From positions 124,001 to 188,000 of the forward strand of contig CANTFK010000891.1 in the NCBI GenBank assembly GCA_947646735.1: a DNA stretch of 64,000 nt, read 5' to 3'. The translations under genes were made by a program, and so were the position numbers. The DNA comes from Peronospora farinosa. Lineage: Eukaryota > Oomycota > Peronosporomycetes > Peronosporales > Peronosporaceae. This document shows, in pieces, positions 55,408 through 64,000 of this stretch; the first letter of the stretch is position 1, and every line of letters begins with the position of its first letter. The notes under the pieces were generated by a model. It had not been told where the DNA came from. It worked only from the letters and a program-made list of their open reading frames with translations, and searched no databases.

Positions 55408-58212
55408 ATGTTCGCTCCCACGAATCCAACTTCGGCCACAGCTGCCAACCCAGCCAATGCCGCTCGTCATCATGGTTCCGGGAAAGAATCCAGTGAGAAG
55501 CCTGCCTCGTCTGTTCCCCCGTCGTCCTCAACCCATGGCTCTGACCAATCAGAAGCGTGGATTCGTGGAACGGGAGGGAACGGTTCGGTGTCGCAAGACT
55601 CTGAACCCACCCCAGGTTCAAGTGCAAGTTCAAGTTCAACGCGCGAAAATTTGGGATCTGGTTTTCAACCCACCCCAAGTTCAAGTTCAAGTCCAAGTGC
55701 AAGTGCAAGTGCAAGTGCAAGTGCAAGTCGACCAAAATTGGGATCCGGTTCCGAACCCACCCCAACTGCAAGTTCAACTTGCAAACATTTGGGAAGTGAT
55801 TTCGAAACTGGAGAAAATTCCAGCTTCAACCCATCTTCGGAGGGACTTCCAGGACTGGATGAAGCGACCACCCCAGGTGGTACTTTAACCGAGAATCCGC
55901 CTGACACCACCACTGACGATGGGGATGTCGTCATGGTGGAAGGAGGTACTGTGGAAGCGCCAGCCGAAGACACACGTCCGACCATGGCCGAGCTGCTCCG
56001 GCAGCACGAACACCTCCGACGCGACCGAGCTGTGATCGAAGCAGCCCGCAAGCGCGTCGAGACCCCGAAGCCTCTTGCTGTGGACATCGAGGCGATTGAG
56101 CGCCAGTATGCTGCTGGTCACGACTGGTCGCTCATCGCTTCAAGAATGGAACAAGCGCGTCCCTATCAGCTACCGAGAGCCAAGTTTGACATGGTGATCG
56201 AGACTGGTAGAGCGCTTGCGAAGACTTCCGTCCACAAGATACTGGCGTCGCTTGCCGGTCCGGATCATGGAAACAGTGAGCTCGAAGAGCTGTACAAGCA
56301 ATTCGAGATTGGCCAGATTTCCAAGATGCCGGGAGGCAACTTGCGCGTCAAGGTCAAGTCGAAAGAAGCCTGTGTGCGCTTGGAGCGCACCAAGGTGAAT
56401 ATCCTTGGAGGTGTGTTCACCTTCAAGGAGTTCGACATCCTTGGCGACAAGTACTACTTGGATATTTCCAATGTAGACTGCGACATGGATACGGATATGA
56501 TCCTGCACCGACTGTTCCTTCTTGGATGCAAGCCGGTATACGACACCTTCCGTGAAGTGAACATGCCGACTGGAGTCACGTCTGCGACATGGCGGGTGTA
56601 CTTCCTGTCGAGATCGTGCCCTCCAGCTTTGATCATCAACAACTGTGTGTGTGATCAGCTGGTCTTCGACAACAAGCTTCATCCTGCTCACGGGAAAAAT
56701 GCGCCGTTCAGCTCAGAGCGAATGCCATTTGGCTATCGCTCGCACCACGGAATCGATCTGGGCACGCAAGATAGCGTCTTTCCGCCACCTGAGCCTGCGT
56801 CCGAGCCAGATCGCCAGCAGCAGCAACAACACCAGCAATACCAACAACCGAAGACGTACGCGCAAGCTGCGAATGCGAATGCGAATGCGAATGCGAAGCC
56901 CAAGCCGATGCCCAAACAAACCTCGCTGCAGAGGGCAGTCGAGGACGCGAAAAAACGGGAAGGTCAGCTCCAGAAAGGAGCTCAGCATGGCAAGCCACCC
57001 GCTGCCAATCAGCTCACCAAGCTTCAAGGAAGCAACTCGGATGCGCTCTCGATCTCGACGTTCAACGGATCCAACGGCAAGATCACTCCCCCAGGGAGTC
57101 CGAAAGCTACAGCCAAGCCGAAGCTGTTGTTGACCACCGGAGCCAGCGATGGCTTCATCGATGCGTCCAACAAGAAGAAACGCGGCCGCAACGCGATCGA
57201 CTTCTCCAACATGTTGGTGAAGCAGTCCACGCAGCCCTTGAATGGCATCGCCACCTCCAACTACTTTCAAGCGCTCCAGTCGATGGAGGTCAAGTTCGAA
57301 TCGAAGAACTTGACTGCTGACAAACAGTATGGAGTCCGCTATCAGGTTGTCCCTGCGGATGTGAAGCGTCCCGACGAATTGAAGACCTCGACCGAGTCTG
57401 CTTTCTTCGTCGAGAAGCACCACACGAAGATCAAGAAAGCAGCAAAGGCGTCGCCGGTCCTCGAAGTGACCGAGGCGATGATCAACGACGAGAACACGGC
57501 GCTTCTCAACACCCTCCCTGACTGTCTTGCGAAAGCGGACAAGAAGGTCGACGGCGTGTGCAAGCTGCTCGAGAACGCCACGAATCCTGACCACATCACG
57601 AAGAAAGCGGTCGAGTGTCCGCTCGCCTTCAACAGCGCATTGGCGTTGAAGATGGCTGGAAGCGGACACGAGATCGCAGAACTGGCGCAACTTCACGCGA
57701 TCAACCGCGTGTTCTGTGCGACGCAGCCCAATGAAGACACCACGTTCAGCACGAAGTGGAAGAAGCTGATGGGATCGGCAGTTCCGTCGAAGCGTAGCGA
57801 CATTTTCAAGACGTGTGCGAAGTGGTGGACGTCGTCCGACTCGATCAAGGAGCTGTCTCGCTCGTCCAAGGCTTTGGGCATGTTCGAGCTCATGCTCATG
57901 TCGATCGCGCCGACGATCTTCAACAACGACCACTGGATCCAGTACCTCACGGGTCAGCCCGTCGAGTGGATCCCAGCACACAACACGCGACTTCTCCACG
58001 TGAACACCCTCCTTCGTCTCTTGCGGTCCGAGCTCGGTGCGCACTGTATGCAGCAGTGGAGTGAAGTGCAGTGGCAAGGTCACCTTCTGGACGACCTCGA
58101 GTCGCTTCAGAAGCTTGACGGGTTCTACAAAGAAGACGCTTCGGTGTTGCAGCTTCAAGTCGTTGAAGGTGGAGTTGCGATGGTAGCGGGCGGATTGGCC
58201 ACTCGTTGCTAA
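55408..58212 (+). CDS. LINE copy 2 ORF1 (gag-like protein)
   Basis: 934 residues, two more than copy 1 because of one extra AAGTGC hexamer (coding Ala-Ser) in the Ser-rich N-terminal region near 55690-55730. The rest is practically identical to copy 1, including the KVKSKEACVRLERTKVNILG block, the QQQQQHQQYQQP and NANANANA linkers, and the helical C-terminal part with KWWTSSDSIKELSRSSKALG. The last 26 nt overlap the ORF2 frame. Confidence 0.78.
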   Translation: MFAPTNPTSATAANPANAARHHGSGKESSEKPASSVPPSSSTHGSDQSEAWIRGTGGNGSVSQDSEPTPGSSASSSSTRENLGSGFQPTPSSSSSPSASASASASASRPKLGSGSEPTPTASSTCKHLGSDFETGENSSFNPSSEGLPGLDEATTPGGTLTENPPDTTTDDGDVVMVEGGTVEAPAEDTRPTMAELLRQHEHLRRDRAVIEAARKRVETPKPLAVDIEAIERQYAAGHDWSLIASRMEQARPYQLPRAKFDMVIETGRALAKTSVHKILASLAGPDHGNSELEELYKQFEIGQISKMPGGNLRVKVKSKEACVRLERTKVNILGGVFTFKEFDILGDKYYLDISNVDCDMDTDMILHRLFLLGCKPVYDTFREVNMPTGVTSATWRVYFLSRSCPPALIINNCVCDQLVFDNKLHPAHGKNAPFSSERMPFGYRSHHGIDLGTQDSVFPPPEPASEPDRQQQQQHQQYQQPKTYAQAANANANANAKPKPMPKQTSLQRAVEDAKKREGQLQKGAQHGKPPAANQLTKLQGSNSDALSISTFNGSNGKITPPGSPKATAKPKLLLTTGASDGFIDASNKKKRGRNAIDFSNMLVKQSTQPLNGIATSNYFQALQSMEVKFESKNLTADKQYGVRYQVVPADVKRPDELKTSTESAFFVEKHHTKIKKAAKASPVLEVTEAMINDENTALLNTLPDCLAKADKKVDGVCKLLENATNPDHITKKAVECPLAFNSALALKMAGSGHEIAELAQLHAINRVFCATQPNEDTTFSTKWKKLMGSAVPSKRSDIFKTCAKWWTSSDSIKELSRSSKALGMFELMLMSIAPTIFNNDHWIQYLTGQPVEWIPAHNTRLLHVNTLLRLLRSELGAHCMQQWSEVQWQGHLLDDLESLQKLDGFYKEDASVLQLQVVEGGVAMVAGGLATRC

Positions 58213-61200
58213 ACCTTCCTCGACGTCACAACCGACGTGGAGCAACATCAGTGTTCTGACTGTGAACACTAATGGCATCAAGAAGAATGGCCACCTATTT
58301 ATCGAGAGCATGCTCTCCAAGTACTCAATGGCGTGCGTCCAAGAAACCAAGTTCGGCGACAGCACCCATCTTTCCAATTTCAAGTTCCACCTCGACTCGA
58401 GCTTCAAGCACAAGGTCTTCGTGGACGACCCCAACTCACAGCTGCATCGACCCACGCGAGGACGGAGCAATGGAGTGTTGACTGTGCTCCGCTCTGACTT
58501 CCCTGGCTTCGACTCGGCTGTTGAATTTCCAAGTCTGTCGGTTCCCGGACGCTACCTCGTCGTGAAAGTAATGGTTGAGAGTGCTCCCATCTACATTCAC
58601 AACGTGTATGCGCCTGTGGACCGCCAAGAAAAGCAACAATTCTTCTCGAGCTTGGCGACCGAGGAGTTCGAAGATCAAGCGACGCATTTTGTGTTGGGCG
58701 ATCTCAACACTCCCCTGGACCCGAGACTTGATTCTTCCAACCCCGACTTGCGCTACGATCCCAGCCGGTCCAGTTGCCTCGAATGGTTGGCGAAGCTGGG
58801 TGTCGTCGATGCATGGCGGATCCACTTCGACACCAAGCGTGTGTTCACTGGTCCTCTTCCTCGGAAGAATCGGCTGGACTACATCTTGCTGTCAGAGTCT
58901 TTCTACGACCGCTTCTACGACACCTCCAAGTACTTCCTGCCGATGCATGCTGGAGACCACCTTGCTCACAGTGTGAGTTTCAGGTCTGGCTCGCAGCTGC
59001 ATGGACGAGGGTACTGGAAGTTCCCCCGCTATCTGCTGGAATACCCAGTGGTGGTGTCTGCGATCGAGAAAGAAGCCGAGCTGGTCCGAGACAAGCTACG
59101 CACCACGTCCAACCCAGGCAAGATCTGGGAGGAATGGAAGGCGAGCATCAAGACCCAACTCCAAGACGTGCAGAAGAAGCTCCGGATGCAAGACTCTCAA
59201 GCTGTCGAAGAAGCTCGCGTGCAGTTGGATCAAGCTGCGGCAAGGTATCGCACAGCAGGAAGCGATTCGAATCGAGACCACTTCGACGAAGCCATGAGGA
59301 ACTATAAGGAGACGGTCACGCGGACGAGCCAATACAACCAAGACACTGCATTCGACTTCCAAGCCGCCAACTCCGAGAAATCGACCAAGCACTTCTTCCG
59401 TCCGCTGGACACGAGCTTGAGACGAGTCTCGATCGAAGAGGTGATGACACCGGGTGGAAGTGTCTCGACGAACCCTCACGAGATCTCTCTCCGCTTCCTG
59501 GAGCACTGGGGGTCCGAGATGGGAGACCCCAACAGTCCGACAGGGAGAGCTCCTCCACCCGACGATGGCATGCAGCGCAAGCTTCTCGACTCGATTGTCT
59601 GCTTCGTCACGGAGACTGACCGTGCGATCTTGGACGCACCGGTCACTTCTTCGGACCTTGCGAGCGCGATCCGACACATGAAAGCGTCGTCAGCACCCGG
59701 CATGGACGGATTGACCGCTGGTTTCTACCAGGTGGCTCCGGACGTGTTCGGAGAGTGCTTGAGCATCGTGTTCAACGAACGTCTCAAGCGTGGCGTGCTG
59801 CTCCCGTCTCAGCGCAAGTCTGCAGTCGTGCTTCTGCACAAGAAGGGTTCGAGAGCAGAGCCTGGCAACTACCGACCCATCGCACTGGTGCAAGTCGATG
59901 TGAAGGTGCTGTCCAAGGCTCTGACGTATCGACTCCAGCAAGTGATCGCCGACTTGATCCATCCCGACCAGAAGGGCTTCGTCAAGGGTCGCTCAATTCA
60001 CCACCATGTGCGGTTCCTCGCGGACCTCCAAGACTTGACAACGAGTCGCGATGAAGAAGCGTACGCGATGTTCTTGGACTTCCAGAAGGCGTTCGATCGA
60101 GTGAACTGGGACTACATGTTCCGGCTGCTCGAGCGAATGAGGTTCGGTTCAGAGTTTGCTCAGTGGATCAAGCTGCTGTACACCGACCCTCAAGCGCATC
60201 TTCTCATCAACCAGAACATCCAGCCTGCGCTGTTTCCGACACGAGGAGTGAAGCAAGGCGATCCGTTGTCTGCGCTGCTCTTCGTCTTGACCATCGAGCC
60301 GCTCGGCAACATGCTGCGTGCGCACGAAGAGTACGGAGTGTGTCTGAATGCAGACCACACGACGACGAGCACGTTCTTCGCGGACGACTCAACTCTGCTT
60401 GCGAGCTCGATACCGAACTTGCAGGCGCAGCTTGACACCGTGGATGAGTACTGCAAAGGCTCTGGCGCGAAGCTCAATCTGTCCAAGTCGACGCTGCTAG
60501 CACTAAATCGGAACCAGACCTGCCCTTCGCTCCCCGGAGTGCAAGTGCTGGGTCGTGCGGAGACGGTGAAGTACCTTGGCATCCCGTTTGGGCAGTCGTC
60601 GGTGGATGACGACCTCGTGGAGTTCCTCGAGCAGCGCTTCTACGACGGCTTCAAGATGTGGTACCGGCGCGCAAGGACGCTTCGTGGGCGACTTCTGGTC
60701 GCTCAAACGATGGTGCTCTCCCGCTTGTGGCACTACACACAACATGTGTCAATCCCAGCAACAGTCGTGAAGCGATGGCAGTCGATGCTGAATCGGTTCG
60801 TGCTGAGTCGAAAGCACGACCGAGACGCGTCGTACATCCAGCTGATCCCAAGCGAGTTCCTGTATCAGCGACGGAGTGAAGGTGGTTTGGGAATCCCAAG
60901 CCTGGAAGCACATCTCAAGCGCCAGCGTCTTCAGCTGCTTCTGCAGTTCATACGGGCTGCGAGAGTGACGGAAGCGCGGAACTGGACGACAGCGAGCTGT
61001 GAGTTGCTCCAACTGGTTCTTCCTCGCACCGGTGGCTACAACGCACTCGACTTCCTCGTGGTCTCTCCACTCCGACATGGCGACATGATCAAGTGGAGAC
61101 TGACTTCAACCTGGTGGAGAGCGACGTGGACGTGGTGGTACAAGATCCGGTGGGAAGTCACGTGGCAAGACCTTCCTTTTGAGGAGCGCGCTTGGTACGG

Positions 61201-62341
61201 TCTCCGACAGCCGATCTGGTTCCATTCGGATGCAGAGCTTCATTTCGAGCAGACTCCGCGGACTCACACCTGCGTGGCGCATCGGCGGTGCATTGGGATG
61301 GTGGTCGAGCCACAGCGGAGTTTCCGGCTGCACGTGTCACGAGTCTTTGGTGTGCGGTCGCTCGTTGACTTCATGCGTGAAAGCTGTGCTTGGCCGTCGC
61401 AGCAAGATTTCGTCCAGCGCCACCTTGACTTCACGCTTGCATCTGTCTCCCCTGGACAACAGGCAAAGTGGCTGCGAGTGTTGTACAAGGAAGCGACTCA
61501 GATCGTCGAGCGACTTGGCGCGACGCAGCTTGTTCTGCAGGCTTCGAGCAGTGCACGGCGACTTCTTCCCCATCTGGGTTGCAATAGCGACGCGAAGGTG
61601 TGCTTGATCCCAGCGATCCCGAGATCTGCGCTGCTGCGTGTGGTGTGGACGCCAAAACCACCGACGAAGCCACATCCGATGACTGTGCACTCGCAGCGAG
61701 TTGGCGACGAGCAGATCAAAGCGTACGTCAAGTTCAGCAAGCACCTGCGCAAGATCCTGCTCCCTGTGTTCGAAGATCTGCAGTTCCGCCTCGCGTTTCG
61801 ACTCCTACCGGTTCGATCGCGGTTCTGGTTCCTGCAGCAGTCGAACCCACGCATCATATACTGCATCCGAGACAGGTGCGACGCAGTCGAGACAGAGCAG
61901 CACTTGTTCTTCGAATGTTCACTCGCGACAAGACTGTGGGAACACTTTGGGAACATCATGGCGCCGTTCGTCCGATCTCAACTGACATGGGTCATGATAG
62001 CGACAGCAAGGAAACCAGTCGTGCGAGACGAATGGAAGGAGTGTGAAGACATCATCGGAGATGTATGGCACACGCTCCGCGCGGTGACACTCCACTTCAT
62101 CTGGTCCGACCGCAATCGGTGTCTGTTCGACGGAAGACAGCCCACACCGACGACATCAGCAACGATGGTCATCTTCACCACAGCCAGCGCGCACTTTCGG
62201 CACAACCTGAGGAGGCGCTACGATGACGATGAGAGCGCATCACTGGAGAAGGCGCTTATCAAGATGAGGAAGTATCCGCCTTTTGGAGATTTTGCAACGG
62301 CGCACCCCGCCATGTTCCCAGTCCGTCACCTCCAACAGTAG
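58187..62341 (+). CDS. LINE copy 2 ORF2: AP endonuclease, reverse transcriptase, zinc-finger tail
   Basis: Open from 58187 (after a TAG at 58184) to the stop at 62341, in the +1 frame relative to ORF1. Counting from the GTG at 58262 as residue 1, the endonuclease has VNTNG, VQETK (Glu near 28), NVYAPVD, LGDLNTPLD (near 146), RLDYILL and GDHLAHS (near 230), all the expected catalytic blocks. The RT spans about 500-780, with NYRPIALVQVDVKVLSKAL, GVKQGDPLSALLF and FFADDS (near 707). Near residue 1205 CDAVETEQHLFFEC matches the zf-RVT type Cys/His motif. No RNase H domain is seen. The first ATG comes only after the VLTVNTNG strand, so translation probably starts at a non-AUG codon, by re-initiation, or by frameshift from ORF1. 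Confidence 0.9.
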   Translation, partial: RADWPLVAKPSSTSQPTWSNISVLTVNTNGIKKNGHLFIESMLSKYSMACVQETKFGDSTHLSNFKFHLDSSFKHKVFVDDPNSQLHRPTRGRSNGVLTVLRSDFPGFDSAVEFPSLSVPGRYLVVKVMVESAPIYIHNVYAPVDRQEKQQFFSSLATEEFEDQATHFVLGDLNTPLDPRLDSSNPDLRYDPSRSSCLEWLAKLGVVDAWRIHFDTKRVFTGPLPRKNRLDYILLSESFYDRFYDTSKYFLPMHAGDHLAHSVSFRSGSQLHGRGYWKFPRYLLEYPVVVSAIEKEAELVRDKLRTTSNPGKIWEEWKASIKTQLQDVQKKLRMQDSQAVEEARVQLDQAAARYRTAGSDSNRDHFDEAMRNYKETVTRTSQYNQDTAFDFQAANSEKSTKHFFRPLDTSLRRVSIEEVMTPGGSVSTNPHEISLRFLEHWGSEMGDPNSPTGRAPPPDDGMQRKLLDSIVCFVTETDRAILDAPVTSSDLASAIRHMKASSAPGMDGLTAGFYQVAPDVFGECLSIVFNERLKRGVLLPSQRKSAVVLLHKKGSRAEPGNYRPIALVQVDVKVLSKALTYRLQQVIADLIHPDQKGFVKGRSIHHHVRFLADLQDLTTSRDEEAYAMFLDFQKAFDRVNWDYMFRLLERMRFGSEFAQWIKLLYTDPQAHLLINQNIQPALFPTRGVKQGDPLSALLFVLTIEPLGNMLRAHEEYGVCLNADHTTTSTFFADDSTLLASSIPNLQAQLDTVDEYCKGSGAKLNLSKSTLLALNRNQTCPSLPGVQVLGRAETVKYLGIPFGQSSVDDDLVEFLEQRFYDGFKMWYRRARTLRGRLLVAQTMVLSRLWHYTQHVSIPATVVKRWQSMLNRFVLSRKHDRDASYIQLIPSEFLYQRRSEGGLGIPSLEAHLKRQRLQLLLQFIRAARVTEARNWTTASCELLQLVLPRTGGYNALDFLVVSPLRHGDMIKWRLTSTWWRATWTWWYKIRWEVTWQDLPFEERAWYGLRQPIWFHSDAELHFEQTPRTHTCVAHRRCIGMVVEPQRSFRLHVSRVFGVRSLVDFMRESCAWPSQQDFVQRHLDFTLASVSPGQQAKWLRVLYKEATQIVERLGATQLVLQASSSARRLLPHLGCNSDAKVCLIPAIPRSALLRVVWTPKPPTKPHPMTVHSQRVGDEQIKAYVKFSKHLRKILLPVFEDLQFRLAFRLLPVRSRFWFLQQSNPRIIYCIRDRCDAVETEQHLFFECSLATRLWEHFGNIMAPFVRSQLTWVMIATARKPVVRDEWKECEDIIGDVWHTLRAVTLHFIWSDRNRCLFDGRQPTPTTSATMVIFTTASAHFRHNLRRRYDDDESASLEKALIKMRKYPPFGDFATAHPAMFPVRHLQQ

Positions 62342-62549
62342 CCACTGCTCCTGCGTCTATTCACACACATCGGAATCATCCACACTCGCACATCACGCAA
62401 GAAACAACTTGCACGCTATTCCCAAGAAACATGAAACATAGCAACTGTACAGTATATTTATTAGAAAAACAGCAGTAGTTTCTATACATAGCTAGGTAGA
62501 TTGAGTAGTCACTTCGTCTAAATTCTAGTAATATAGACAACCTTTCAAC

Positions 62550-62563
62550 TGAGCTACATCCCC
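62550..62563 (+). repeat. Target-site duplication, right side of LINE copy 2
   Basis: TGAGCTACATCCCC, identical to 55296-55309. Confidence 0.93.
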
Positions 62564-63191
62564 AGATACCACGCTCACTCCAATGCCCACAACACATTCT
62601 CATTACGGACGACTCACGCATCGCCACGCTCTCCACCATGTACCACACTCATCCCGCTTCCGTCCCGTATCTTCTCTGCATGCCCCACGCCTCCGGATCC
62701 ATATGCAAGCAATCTCGCCAAGCACAAAGTATTGTATGGTGTGTTTGTCCTTATTACCGCCTATCAAGCCTACCGTAGCTTGTACCGCTCGTTTGTGAGC
62801 TGCTCGTTTGCCAAAACTTTAGTCAGCGTGGGTAGAGACGGCATCAATCTTGGTCCACCAACCAGCAAGTGAGCCGCAGAAATGACAGTAGCGACAACTA
62901 AAAAGCCTATTCACGACGAGTTGATAGTGAAAAGCGTCTCGCATGCAGCAGAACTCTTCCAAGATCACAGTATCAACTCCGCGTGCTGAATGGAGCGACA
63001 CGAAAACTCATCGAGCGCGTCGGTATCATCCCAGCCAACGCGGTCGGCGATCGAGTTCGTTCATGGAGATGACACCGAAACCAATCCGCAGCAGATGCTG
63101 AATAGTTGCACAGTCCGTGTGTCAGCAGCGCGGCGGTGATGTGGACTGCCCAGTGGCCAATACAAGAAGAACACCAAAATGAGCATAAGAG

Positions 63192-63263
63192 TGCGCGTGC
63201 CCGGATTCGAACCAGGGATTTCACCGCCACAAGGTGAGGTACTGACCACTATACTACACACGC
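63192..63263 (-). tRNA. tRNA-His(GTG), copy 20
   Basis: Identical to copy 1. Confidence 0.96.
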
Positions 63264-63264
63264 C

Positions 63265-63337
63265 TGGAGAAGCAGGGTATCGATCCCTGTACCTCTCGCA
63301 TGCTAAGCGAGCGCTCTACCATTTGAGCTACATCCCC
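63265..63337 (-). tRNA. tRNA-Ala(AGC), copy 20
   Basis: Identical to copy 1. Confidence 0.96.
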
Positions 63338-63965
63338 AGATACCACGCTCACTCCAATGCCCACAACACATTCTCATTACGGACGACTCACGCATCGCCA
63401 CGCTCTCCACCATGCACCACACTCATCCCGCTTCCGTCCCGTATCTTCTCTGCATGCCCCACGCCTCAGGATCCATATGCAAGCAATCTCGCCAAGCACA
63501 AAGTATTGTATGGTGTGTTTGTCCTTATTACCGCCTATCAAGCCTACCGTAGCTTGTACCGCTCGTTTGTGAGCTGCTCGTTTGCCAAAACTTTAGTCAA
63601 CGTGGGTAGAGACGGCATCAATCTTGGTCCACCAACCAGCAAGTGAGCCGCAGAAATGACAGTAGCGACAACTAAAAAGCCTATTCACGACGAGTTGATA
63701 GTGAAAAGCGTCTCGCATGCAGCAGAACTCTTCCAAGATCACAGTATCAACTCCGCGTGCTGAATGGAGCGACATGAAAACTCATCGAGCGCGTCGGTAT
63801 CATCCCAGCCAACGCGGTCGGCGATCGAGTTCGTTCATGGAGATGACACCGAACCCAATCCGCAGCAGATGCTGAATAGTTGCACAGTCCGTGTGTCAGC
63901 AGCGCGGCGGTGATGTGTACTGCCCAGTGGCCAATACACGAAGAACATTAAAATGAGCATAAGAG

Positions 63966-64000
63966 TGCGCGTGCCCGGATTCGAACCAGGGATTTCACCG
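63966..64000 (-). tRNA. tRNA-His(GTG), copy 21 (partial, window edge)
   Basis: Only the 3' half (acceptor 3' strand, T arm and part of the anticodon arm) lies in the window; what is visible equals copy 1. Confidence 0.93.

Larger units (their letters stand above)
55310..62549 (+). mobile_element. Non-LTR retrotransposon (LINE), copy 2, both ORFs intact
   Basis: A 7240-bp element with the same structure, same insertion point and same 14-bp duplication (55296-55309 and 62550-62563) as copy 1. It is 7 bp longer: one extra C in the 5' untranslated region and one extra AAGTGC hexamer in ORF1. No stop or frameshift is seen in either ORF, so it could be an active source copy. Overall divergence from copy 1 is very low, which implies recent insertion or recent duplication of the locus. 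Confidence 0.94.
62564..64000. repeat. tRNA array, segment 4 (units 20-21, continues past the window)
   Basis: One complete unit and most of the next; the array is cut by the window edge, so its true length is unknown. Confidence 0.95.

Noticed and set aside
33350..64000. CRISPR-like array
   Set aside because: Regular spacing but 774-bp near-identical units with no short repeats and unique spacers; eukaryotic tRNA genes are present.

Overview
The window looks like nuclear DNA of an oomycete, most likely Peronosporales (Phytophthora or downy mildew type). Three things point there: compact genes with introns of about 59-98 bp, many starting GTACGT or GTAAG; gene families shared by that group; and degenerate Ty3/gypsy elements of the kind common in oomycetes. 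The species cannot be named from sequence alone.

Positions 1-22618 are a gene-dense euchromatic block. In order: the 5' part of a BK-type ion channel-like membrane protein (minus); histone acetyltransferase HAT1 (plus, 4 exons); a Ste20/germinal-centre kinase (plus, 4 exons); a kinesin-14-like motor (minus, 2 exons); a histidine acid phosphatase with a signal peptide and C-terminal anchor (plus, 6 exons); an unusual flavin reductase with an N-terminal oxidoreductase-like cysteine motif (plus, 5 exons); a HIT-domain protein (plus); two tandem paralogous PPR-like, probably mitochondrial proteins (minus); and casein kinase 2 alpha (minus, 3 exons). These are housekeeping genes with no shared pathway.

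Positions about 22990-33260 are a graveyard of LTR retrotransposons. It holds a long diverged inverted repeat of gypsy leader sequence carrying a 21-bp minisatellite, a solo LTR, a decayed gag-pol element, and a second decayed pol of another family.

From about 33350 to the right edge runs a tandem array of a 774-bp unit. Each unit carries, on the minus strand, tRNA-Ala(AGC) followed one base later by tRNA-His(GTG) and an invariant TTTT terminator. Twenty complete tRNA pairs and one cut-off tRNA-His are visible. The array is interrupted three times at the same place, the 5' end of a tRNA-Ala gene: by two nearly identical 7.2-kb non-LTR retrotransposons (LINEs) and by one roughly 280-bp tRNA-derived SINE whose 3' end resembles that of the LINE. 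LINE copy 2 has both ORFs intact; copy 1 has one nonsense codon. The best candidate for an undescribed system is this combination: a tandem tRNA-Ala/tRNA-His array serving as a site-specific landing zone for a LINE and its SINE partner.
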